Assembly: GCA_002633025.1 (NCBI GenBank)
Contig: NMRB01000100.1
Span: 46,390 to 110,389 of the forward strand
Origin: Notospermus geniculatus
Lineage: Eukaryota; Nemertea; Pilidiophora; Heteronemertea; Lineidae
DNA length: 64,000 bases
Direction: 5' to 3'
This document shows, piece after piece, positions 47,501 through 59,500 of the stretch. Every line of letters begins with the position of its first letter. Position 1 is the first letter of the stretch. The position numbers were made by a program, and so were the translations under genes. The notes under the pieces were generated by a model. The model searched no databases. It saw nothing but the letters and a program-made list of their open reading frames with translations, and had not been told where the DNA came from.

Positions 47501-50500
47501 GACTTTCTAATCCCACTTCCTGAGTTAATTTAGACTGGTGCTGCAGGCAGTATGTCCTGGCAGTTCAGCTGTCTGGCATGTCTGGGAAATTAGGCTCAAG
47601 ATAGCTGTCTTCCTGTGGTGAAATATAGGCTATAATAGAACTACCGTTCAGATTCTGTAGGCCAAAACTAAAATAGGACACATACCAAATGGAGAACCTA
47701 ATTCAGGTGTTTGTCACAGGTATGATTTGTGTGTTGGCACCTTCACAGTTCCATTTGACAAAAGATTCTAAAAATAGTCATACTCCTGCGAAGGTAGACC
47801 CAAAAATTGTTGGTTTTAAAAATTTTATGAATCAGACAATGGTCCTCAACGTATGCATTGTGAGAGTTTGACCTTCGATTTAAATGTAGAGGTAGCAGCT
47901 GCCGATACTGCTTGTCGTGTTGCCCTGGGACACGAGGCTGAACCACTCTGCAAGATTTAGTTGGGTTTACAATAATACATGGATTGGTGGACAAAAGCAT
48001 AAAAACGTGGATTTGAGTACACAGATTTACATGTATACAGTTGGAACCTCCCTCAGTGGCGACGTCTGCCAGAAGGCACGTCTTCCTTTCAGGACACCAA
48101 AGTTGAGACCCGGCGGGTCATTTCTGTTCATTTGGACCTCTGTAGTCACAGGACACCTCTTGTCAAGAACTGCCCAGGCAATGCCTGTCGTTCCTCCTGA
48201 AAGTGTCCACTCCTGTACTTGTATAGAAAAGTTCCACCGTGTGTTGGATACAACATATTTGTGTGGTGGTCTAGGAAAACCCGGCAGATGTCGCATTCCA
48301 GGAAAGTGTTAATGGCCCGCACATTTCAATAGCTGACATGTACTACGTAACAGCTAAACAGTAGCTAGGCCTAGTAGATCAATGCACAGGCAATCTGACA
48401 GCCCTTGTTGATCATTCAGCGACTTCTGCCGGGTTTTCTTGGACCGCCACACATTTTCTATTCGCTCATTACACCGATAGGGGATGGTGCACTGATGGAC
48501 TGGTGGCGATTGAAAACTCAGCATCAGATTTAATCGAGGCTGGTGCCACTCTGTTCCAATATGATGGAAGAAGGAATTGCCAGTTAATAGTCCAAAAATT
48601 TCTTCTCAAATTGTTGCATGTTGATTTCAGTGCTGCACATCTCACTCTCAGTTTGCAACTGATATCGGAGGGCTCTACCCCCACTGCCTGCTCAGGTTGC
48701 TCTACAAGTTAACCCAGACAGTTCACCTCGATGCTGATCATTTATAATTGGTAAGATTTCACCATCTTACCAGTTCTAAGGTGAACTACCTCTGGAATTG
48801 ATTCCACAGCAGATACTTGGCTTACCATCCATAATTCATGAGATTTGTTGGTCCTGGTTGGTGCTACTGATCCCAGGCATACTCCCATACCCGTGACCTG
48901 CCCACCTTGGGTCATGTCCAGTCCAATTATTTCTGGGCGATGCATCATCAAATATTGAAAGAGCTTGGGAATATTTTAATATTGCCCATGCTGGGGTATT
49001 GTGCAGGGGTCATTTTGTCTTGGAAAAACACCTGGTCAGGTCTGGGGTATTGAAAGTAGTGGCTGAATACTGCATGTGCTCACCTCTGATCTGGAGTGAT
49101 TATCCCCAAGCCATGATATGTCAAGTTGTAATTCAGCTGCTTTGGCAATGACAAAAAAGTTTGCTTCCTCTGTCGCTCAGGCATTTCCCCATTTCCCTAT
49201 AGGAAGTTAAGGTGTTGCAGCTGAAAAGATTTGGTTATAATGCCCTGCCTTCTGTTTAGGGGTTGCAAATGCCCTGCCTCTTCCTCATGTACACTAATGG
49301 CATTTCTGCTCTGCTTCCTTGCTGAAACAAGGAAGTTTGACAACCCCAGAGTCATGCCATCTCATTTAAATTCAGAATAGAGTCCCTCTATGACATGGGC
49401 TTACTTTGTAGCCATTCTCTAGCTAATGTTCTACATTATTGAAGATGCCTGAGTTGCTTTAGGTATCATGTCACGTTTTCCTACCCTGGATCCTTTGCTG
49501 GCTAAATGAGATCAAGCTACCACTAGGCATAGCTTGCATTATAGGCTTTTGCTTGCCCTGGCCATTGTTGCCTTATACTTTGTAATTTTTCTGAAAGTGA
49601 AGGGATGTTTTGCAGGCAGGTTGGATTCGTAAATCAGTAGCTGTAAAAAGTGACGTTGAGTTTTATGGAACTACCTTTGTAGTTCTGCAAAGCACAAAAG
49701 TTGCCTTCTACTAATTGTATGTAGATGTATGAAGTCTGCAAATTTGCATTGTATTGTACAGTAAAACCTCTCAGACACCTTCTGACTGGGAAACAAAGAT
49801 GCTGCTCCATAAATGATTGAATTTTCTCATGCAAGTTATGGGCAACTCAACCAAAGAAATTAATGGACAATTGTTCGTGTCATACTGGTACATGTAGGGC
49901 ACAAACCCAAAGGAAACCAAGAGTGGTAAATTGACCATTGAGACCCAACTTGCATGAGAAAACTTGCAAGGAGTCAGCAACTTAGAGGTGTCTTGATTAG
50001 ATTGATTTAGAACTGAATTGAAGTGTGTCTGTTTGACATGTTTGATCATGTCGTTCACGGTTTGGCTGAGAGTTGCCCTCAGACTGGTACTCCATTCGGG
50101 CCATCTCCGCATCCCGCCTGGTACCACTAGCCATGAGTGGGGACGTTATCTTGGGCTCAATAATGTTGATGAAACAACAGAACCATCGTGATGGGTGATG
50201 GACGATCCTGTGCGGTGTTATCTTCTGTTGGCGATAATTGGTGATCAGTTTCTTGCCTGATCTAAACTGATACGTTTTCTGCAGCTATCCGCAGGGAGAA
50301 CTGCGTTTTTCTTATGCCACCTGTAGCTGGTTCCAGATTGAACTTTGATTGGAATAAACTCTCCAAAAATCAATCATGGACATTCTGTCTTATGGGTGTT
50401 CTATAGGACTTTATTTTCAGGCATCTGTGCTGGTATTGTTTTGCTTTGGCTATATCGCTTACAAAACGTGCTTTTATAAAATGAAGATTCTTTTGCTGTT

Positions 50501-53500
50501 GATCCTCCTGACTGAATCTTTGAATATTTTCAGCTGATTGATGTGATATTGTGAAACTTTACTATAAAAGATCATGTTTCTTGCATCATTTCAGGCTGGA
50601 ATTTTGGACTCCAATGGAGCATTGTCAATAAAGTTACAGAACCAACGAACAGTACAGGCAAAAGGAGGTAAGCCAGTGAATTTCAGCATTCGCTTCACTA
50701 CTGCCCTCTAGTGCGAAGAAGGAAGGCAGTATCTCCACATGTGATCAGTGGGAGCCTGGTCAATTGTTAGAATAGCTTCTTCTTGTACTTCCTAGTGCAT
50801 GGTGATGTGGAGTATAGCTGTTACTGCAACTAACTGTCCTCCCACTGAACATAAGTGGAGAGTGCATTTTATGGCCGAGGTCAAAATGGCCAAAAGAGTT
50901 TGGTGGTTAGATTTGAGCAGATATGCCCAGAATTTCTTCTTGTCATAAAACAGGTAAAAAGATGAGATCGAAACGATGCAGCAAGTGGGACATGCTTGGA
51001 AATCTGTGGATTTCTATCTTTGATGCAAGTGAAAATGCTTAAAATTCTTGTCTGTGCAATGCTGCTGCATTCTGGTGCCTGGATTCAGACCGGGAGCCAA
51101 CACCAATAATAAGTAGAAAGATGAGATTGTGCGTGGGCATAAAAAGCTTCAGTTTCATTGACCGAAATTTTGGACTTGTGGGTGATTGCATCGGCTACGC
51201 AAGAAATGCTGTGAAAAGCTGTCAACGCTTGGGATTGGGAATTGGTGCGTAGATAATGTACGACATACTCTACTCAAAAGTTGATTGCAGGTTTTTGCTG
51301 CCGAGCTGAATGCTTTGCCCTGGTCTTGTTATGATGTCTCTCGGAAGTCCAAATCTACACCGTAACTGCACTTCCGAATATACAGTCAGTTGTTCAGGAG
51401 TCATAAAGACTTATTATGGACTTTATTATGGAAATTACTGAAATCCAACTTACTCCGGTAAAATTCTGAAGATTTGCAATGCTCCTGAAAAATGTTGTTG
51501 GGCGTTAGATGTTGATGAAAATGTGCTGGTGATTTTCTGATATTTGGTGGCTTGAGGAGAATGTTGTGGCCAGATGATGAAAAGGCGAAGTGGTTGGTAT
51601 ATCAAGAGGACGTCACCTGTGTTCTGTTTTAGAAGACTTTTCGTGTTTTACAGGAAGTAATATTAGTTGAGTAATCATTCAAGTTGAAAAATCTCTCAAA
51701 ACCGTTGGTACTTTGGAATGTAATTTTAAGTCGACTTTTTCACTGCATCTGTTCTGTTATGTTTTGCTTCACGTTTCTTTAAAAAAATACCTGGCGTACA
51801 TGTACTGTGTAGCAAGCAAGGTATTCGAGTAGGCTAACACCAAGTCAATATCTTCAGTTGCAATAGTTAAATTACCTCTGGGCGTTGAATACAAATGAAT
51901 ATAATCACATTGAAGCATTCATCTCGAACTATAAGATATTCAAAATGTCGAGTTGGTTATTAGCCTTGTTAGGCAGGGCTCATCGTGACATTGCAGTTAG
52001 GGAAATGAGAGCGGTGTCAGAAGCAATTGACATCTGCGATCGGATGGAAGAAATGTACATGAACATGTACATGTGTGAAAAGGCTGGGAAAGTAATACTG
52101 GTAATATTGCTTCTTGTGATGCAACACGTGTAATAAAACTTGTGGTAATAGTACTTTGAAAAATGCCATGCTTTGTGAAAACACGCCTCTACCATGTCTA
52201 CTAAGTGTCCCTGTCTGTTGCTTAGAAGACCTTTGAAGATTTGCATCATCTCAACTTTACAATTCCACTGTGAAAATTAAGGAATGTACATGTAATTTAA
52301 AACATTTTATGTACTTGCTTTGTTGCTCGTATTTGCATTATTTGAAGCTATAGTCCTTTCCTGTACATGTATTTGCAGCCAAAATCCCCATCATAGCTGT
52401 ACCGGTGCAGTCCCCAGCGAAAATGTCCCCAATGAAATTGGACGGGCATCATATTCTACCCAAAGCAATAGCGTCATCACCCGTGGTGAGTATATAAACA
52501 AATCACTTGTCAGGCAGATGATAATAGAAAATATTCATCGCTTTCATTGTGAAATCTGGTTTATATATTGTTCTGAAATGGGGGTGGAATTCTTTGCAGC
52601 AGAATAGACCGTAGGAATTTATGAAAATTTGGGGCTCACAGCCTTCATACAATATTCTGTAAGCCCTTATTCTGTAGCTCAGAACTTTTGATGAGAATTC
52701 CGAGAGTAGTTACAGGCGTCTGCCTTAAACACGCTTTCTCAGCCAAGAAGTCAGCCTCTTGCTTTAGCAAGAAATGTGGATATGCTACAGAATGCTAGAT
52801 TTTCCTGGAAGCGGAAGTCAGAGATGTAGACCATAAAAATCTGATGTTACTTCAACATTCTGAACATAAACAACAAAGAACATGTGTAGCCTGCAACTGG
52901 ATGCTACGCGATGTGAAAGGTCCTTGAATATGATCACAGCTGATGAGCTAGTACCGAAAAAATAGGCAAGATGGTGTTGGAGGGTACATGTACTTGGTGT
53001 GTTGGATAATGGAGTTAATGAAGTATTGAGCGATACGTAAATTGAACCAGTTTCTTTCTTCTACAGATCCTTGGTACTCCAAATCGTGTCGGCGCAACAC
53101 CCGCCATCATCACTGCCAGTCCACAGACTCCGCGACAAGTGATACAAAATGTTAAGATGGAATCTCCGCAATGGCAGCTTTCAAACGTGCGAAAACGGCC
53201 GGGAGATTACTTAGACTCTTCTGATTTCTTCGATAGGTAGGAAGCTTTCTTACGGCAATCGTACAAGAAGAATAGGATTAGAAAATGTACAGTCCCCAAG
53301 GCTTCGATTTATCTATCAATAGCTGAGGAGGAAATTGCATCCGAAGTGTATGAAAGAGTGGCCTTGAACGTCCTTGCTTGCCTTGACTACTCTTTGTTCC
53401 ATTCCATAAGCCATGATTCACAATTACACCCCATCATATCAGCAATAGAAATCATCTTGTACTCGTACACTCTGCAGTGGTAGCACTCAGAGTGGACACC

Positions 53501-56500
53501 TCTCCAGGCGATCACCTCCATATTAAGGACACCAAATTTCAGGCGATCACCTCTCTATTAAGGACACCAAATTTCAGTCCCAAATATAACACTTATTCAT
53601 GTTGACCTGTAATCAGGACACCTGAATCAAGAACAGCATCTATCAGCCCCACAGCTGTCCTAAATAGAGAGGTTCTACTGTATAAAGCGTAAAGCTGTTC
53701 ATATGTGAGGCAGCAATATAATTGCACAATATGCGGATCAAAATTGGCAATATCATTGCCAATCTTTCTTCTACCCATCATACCAGAAGCACATGACCCT
53801 ATTCGGCCCCATATTGTGCAATAATATTAGATGTGTTTCTAGGCCTAAATACTGATTGCAGCATTAGAATTTGTAGTATTCTGTTCTAGTCTCAAAACAA
53901 TCATGCATGCACAAGCCTTGACCTTTATTATCTTCACCTGAAGGCTGAGAGTTGAGTCTGCCATCTCAATCTCCCACCCCACCCCCCACTCCCAGTAAAC
54001 TGGTAGCTCCCCCTGACCTTGTGGAAAATATACCTCTCTACTAAGGACACCAAAGTCAGTCCCAGATTTGTGTCTTTTCATGATGGCCTCTGTAATCAGG
54101 ACACCTCGCGATCAAGGACAGTATCTGTTCAGTATTTGTCCCTTAGTTGTTGTCTCTAACACTAACAGAGAGGTTCCACAATGATGACGATATTGCTGTA
54201 AATTTCCAACCTAGGTTTTCATTGATGTCTTGTATTGGATAGGTTAAGTGGATTTACCTGGGTGTATACCTTTACTATTGGGAACTAAACTATTGACTGT
54301 GCAGACCTAGTTTTAAAAAGGCAGGCACTTGGAATTATAGCCCTGCTGGGCCCTGGGAATGGTGTGACTGGCTCACAATTATCACAAAGGACATTTTATT
54401 GAATTCCCTTAGTCTTTGATAGTTGACAACGCTGCGGGAATCTTCCTGGTGAGTGGTGTAGACGCTTCATGAAGCAACTGGACAAATATTGCAGCATTTG
54501 CGAGAAACACACACTTCAAATTTTGCAACCAGATGCCCCCTGGTGGACTTCCATGTTATCAGCCCAGCAGCAGCTTTCTGTTCTTGGATAGTTACAGGGA
54601 TGAATGTTTGCAAACCATCTAAGTAATATTTTCCCCACAAGAGTTGGGGTGTGGTTACCAACACCACTGTGGAATGGAAGACCCTCAAAAGAGATTGCGG
54701 CACTCTGTTCAGGTTGACTGTAAGTCTGGCCTTGAGTAAAGTGCCACGTTTTAGGACTCACACAATCAGGTTATAATGTGTGAACCCTCGAGTACCAATC
54801 CGTACAGGTATGCAGTCAACCTAGCCCTGTTAAGTGCCTTATCAGAGGACTCACACCATGTCACGATGCAGCGTAAATTTGACCCGACCAGAAACTCTCC
54901 ACACAATCAATGAACAGGTAGACTGTTAAGCTGCCCATACACGATCAATATTATTGCACAATATGAGGCTCACAATGGGCAATATTATTGTCAATCTTTC
55001 TTCTAATTATCATGCTAGAAGCACACAACCACCCATTTGGGCCCCATATTGTGCAATAATATTGCGCCGTGTATGGGCGGCTTTAGTCTGGCCTTGAGTT
55101 AAAGTGTATTGTCACTATCAGAGAACTCATGCTAAATGGGTGAATTTAGCCCAATTTGGCCATCAGAGTGGCCCATTAGACCAGGAAATGTCCATCATGG
55201 TTTCTCGTCGCAATCAGTGGGTTAAAACCTTTCTGCTAAAGCCAGTTGTCAAATACGATAAAATGATATTTAAAAAGCTTGAAGTCGAACACATCGGTAT
55301 TCATTGGAAAGCTCTCAGCGAGCACTTTCCAATGAATACCTACAGGATCTGTTTTCTGTGAGATTTTCGCCTTTGGGCGGTTCATTACGTTCAGTAAAAT
55401 TGCCATTGGCAATAAAAGGGTTAATATCAACCCTGGGAATAATAGGAGTGATAGATTTTTCATGTGACTATGCATGGAGATAGCGGGAATAATTGAATGT
55501 CTGTATCAAACCTGTCCGTACATTACTGGTGTGCATTAAATTGATTTTGGAATTTAGCTAGATTTATATGCAAACAGAGTGCTCGGTGTGAGAACTGATA
55601 GACACATGTTTGCTATACAACAACTCTGACTGTGAATATAACCTTGGGTTCTCACGCAGTTGGTAGAATAGAAATGCCCCGAGAGAGAGATGATTGTCGA
55701 GGGCAAGCACCAATTTGTATGTGTCTAATGTAAACCGAATCCACCTGCAGGCCTGTCTGATCCCGATCAAGCTATCTCACACCCGGGTCATTTTTCAACC
55801 CGCTCATGCTGAACAGAGAACCGACAAATGATTTTGGTGGCTTAGTGTGGTAGCTTAGGGCTACTGAACCTTCTGCTGCTGAATGCTAACAGAAGAAATA
55901 AGAGATGCAGCTTTGTAATCTAGTGAACACAGAGTCTCTACTTTGGACTACCAGTTGTGACTAATATTATTCTTTGACATCAGAGTCAGTTACGTTATTC
56001 TCGTGTTGTTTAACCTCCCCTCCCTTACCTATGATATACTGTACTAAGGTCTAACTAACCAGACAACCTTGGCTGCCTGTATTGATTTTCAATGAACTAT
56101 TTCGTCAGGGACAGCAATGTTTCATCCAAGCAAATGGGGACTGGATGAATTCACTTGATTGGCCCATTGCATGTTGACTATTATCAATATGCAAATGCTG
56201 TGGATGCAAGTGCTTGTTTTTCATTCACCAAAGGTGTTCCAGGTGAGAGTGTTGAGCGAATTGGCTCTCAATGGGCAATGGGGATCTTAACTAACAATAG
56301 AGGGCAGCACATCATAACCGGGTCATATACAGTGGATGCCCTTTGTGAGGAAATTAACCTGGACCTGGATGTCACTTTCATTTCATTTCAATAGTTTTAA
56401 CCAGTAGTGACACCTATTTTGAGGCAGTGCGTTAGGGTCCTCATTCATCATTGTAGGTTTCCTCACAACCGGCTAAGACCAATCACACCGACGACTGCCC

Positions 56501-59500
56501 GTAGTTTTGGATGGTTGAGTTGCCCATTGAGACCCAACTCACACGAGCTCACAAAAGCAACTGAGGGCCTTATTGAGAAGCTTCCTTATAAGGTTTACCC
56601 TGGCTTAGCTATTGTTTGCAGAGAGTTAACTGAGTGTCATATCACCAGAATTGCCAGAAATGCAGTTTGATTGAGTTCTGTCACACACTGGTCACCCTTT
56701 CCTTGTCATTTCAAAAGACACCTGTCCATGCTTTTGTTATTTGCTTTGTGGCAATGCTTGACTTGCACCACCCTGGGAAATAATTCCATTCTACATGATG
56801 TTGCATAAGTTGTGTGATTGGAAAGCAGCAAATTATGGGGACCTAATTTCTACTCTAAAATGTGTGTTACTTTGTGCATTATTCATCAACAGTTGTTTTG
56901 GTTGCACACCAGCCAAGTTGTTCATTTCGTTGAAATCGACTACACCAAGTTCATTACATGTCGGTATGCTTTTCACTTGACTTGAAATCAATAGGCGAAC
57001 CATGGTCCCATTATTATTGGGAAATACAACGCTATATTGGCTTGAAACTCTTTGTCTACACTCCTTTATAAACTTTACCTTCTGCCTGTCAGCTTGATTC
57101 CATTTCCCATTAGTTCTGCAAGGGAAACACCCTGATTGTTTGTTAAAGGAAGTAAACTGGCCTTGATGAACTTCCGCCACCCCTGGGACTGAGTCGTGTG
57201 GCTCAATTTCCCTGTAGTCTGTTTCCTAAACATTTACCTGCTTTTATCTGTGAGCTAAGCCTAAAAATTTTAGTGAAGGCCACTGAGACAGCAGGACAGC
57301 GCTGCCTGTAGACATACCTTGGAAGAAGTGTCTGGGTTAAAAAATGTGTGATTCTGAGATAACCAAGATGGATGACGATGAGTCCAGGTACAGATTTGGA
57401 AACACAGCCCAGATGAATCATTGAAAGTATAGAAGACTTGGTGGAAGCTGTGCATGCTTCCTCCCTATAAATTTTCTGACAGTCGGTTTCTCCACAAAAA
57501 AAGTCTTGTCTTTGCTTGTTTGTTTTCCTGCAAACTGGCGTGGTTGATCCTGAAGTGTGCAGTACTGGATGTTCTACATGTTCTACACACAAGCCGACTC
57601 TGCTTACAGTGTGTTGCAGAAAATACAGTACCAGCAGATCTCACTGTTTTGTATGCAAGTTCATTTTGATATTTTGACATTTGACGTTCTTGAACGGGGT
57701 GATATGTCTAGCACTCATCATTCTACAGGGTGGGCCAGAGAAAGTGTCCCTCGAACAATAGGGAAACAATAGAAATGCTATGGTTCGAGGGACACTTTCT
57801 CTGGCCCACCCTGTATATATGATTGATTTGTGTTAATGTGGGGTAGAGTTGTGTCCATGGCACAACAGCCAGGCAATAGAGGCTTATTTTTGGTCTGAGA
57901 TGTGGGTTTGGGGTATGGTTTAGTCGTACATGGACATTGTATTTGTAATTCATATCTTGTATTTTTCAGTAAACGCATGAAAAAAGGTGAGAAGGGAGGT
58001 AAAGGCCTACGACACTTCTCAATGAAGGTGTGTGAGAAAGTCCAGAGGAAAGGAGTGACGTCATATAACGAGGTGGCTGATGAATTAGTGGCCGAGTTCA
58101 GTGATCCAAGGAACATGTCACCTACTGACCAGGTTGGTTGTCCATCTATAAAGGCCGGTTTTACTGAGCCCGAATGCGAACGCTATCAACACGGCAAGAC
58201 CTTTGTTCTTTCCCCCACCACACTGCCCATGAATAAAGGTTTTGCCATGTTTGTGCTCAGTATAAAGCAGGCCTTTACAGGATTTTGTGGTGGTTGTCAT
58301 CTCAGTTGTATACGGTGTAGAACCAGAGAGCACCTCATTGAATTTCAAACCGTATTGAAGAAAATATCAAAATACATGTTGCAGAGCTAATCTTCTTCTA
58401 TATCTGCATTATTTTAACGCCTGACATTTCTATAATCCCTCGACGCCTTGTGCGTGGAGAACAGAAACATGAATTATCAATTAGCAGCTCGTGTTTTGTT
58501 TGTAACGTTTGTGTAAAATTACTCTCAGATTAAATAACGATGAAAAAAACATGAAATACCCTGAACTGATTGTTTTGATGTTGTTGAAGGATCAGTTTCA
58601 CTGATGTTTGCTATGTTTCCTATTCTGAATAATCATTGCTGTTTGTTACGCATAACCTATGCCCTTCTGCCAGACAGTTAATATTTTCTTTGTTCCCCGC
58701 AGGTTACCAGGGATGTAAAAACCCCTGTTGTAATGTTTGTTGTTTTAAATCTTGTCGAACATGCTGGGAGCTTTCATGTTCAAAGGTTGGGAAAAATTGC
58801 ACCCATCCTCAGAAACATGAAATATCATCAACAGTGTGGACTTTTTGTTCAGCTGTTATGCTTTCCATAGTGTTTCATAAAGAATAGGTCCATGGCAGTT
58901 TTGTAGGTTCAGTGCAGCATTTTCGTAGGTTCATACTGGCAGTTTCGTAGGTCTGTGGTAGGTTCATATCATGTGTGCAGGTTAATGCGATGTGTGTAGG
59001 TTCATGTCAGTTTGTAGGTTCACGCCATTGTGTATGTAGTAGGTTCATGGCATGCATGTCATGCAGGCCCATATATATGTAGGTTCATGGCATGCATGAA
59101 GGTTCATGGCACATGTGTACATGTAGGTTCATGCCACAAGTGTAGGTTCAGCATGTGTATAGGTTCATGCCACAAGTGTAGGTTCATGGCAGGTTACATT
59201 CACGGCAGTTCTTTTCACTCCTATTTTCAATAGCAAAATTGATGAAAATAGAATGAGAACCTGTAGGTAAATCTTCCAAGTTTTCCTTTGTAAAGGAGCT
59301 CGCTTGCCTTGAATGAATACTAATCTATCTTTACTTATTTTCCAGGCTTATGATCAGAAGAATATTCGTCGTCGCGTCTATGATGCTCTGAATGTATTGA
59401 TGGCAATGAACATTATATCAAAGGAGAAGAAAGAGATTAAGTGGATTGGATTGCCAACTAACTCAGCTCAGGAATGTCAAAACCTAGAGGTAGGTGGATG

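Noticed and set aside
57902-58390. 162-residue plus-strand frame as a stand-alone protein
   Set aside because: Only 57970-58132 is real (TFDP1 exon 7). The rest is flanking intron read through past the donor at 58133.
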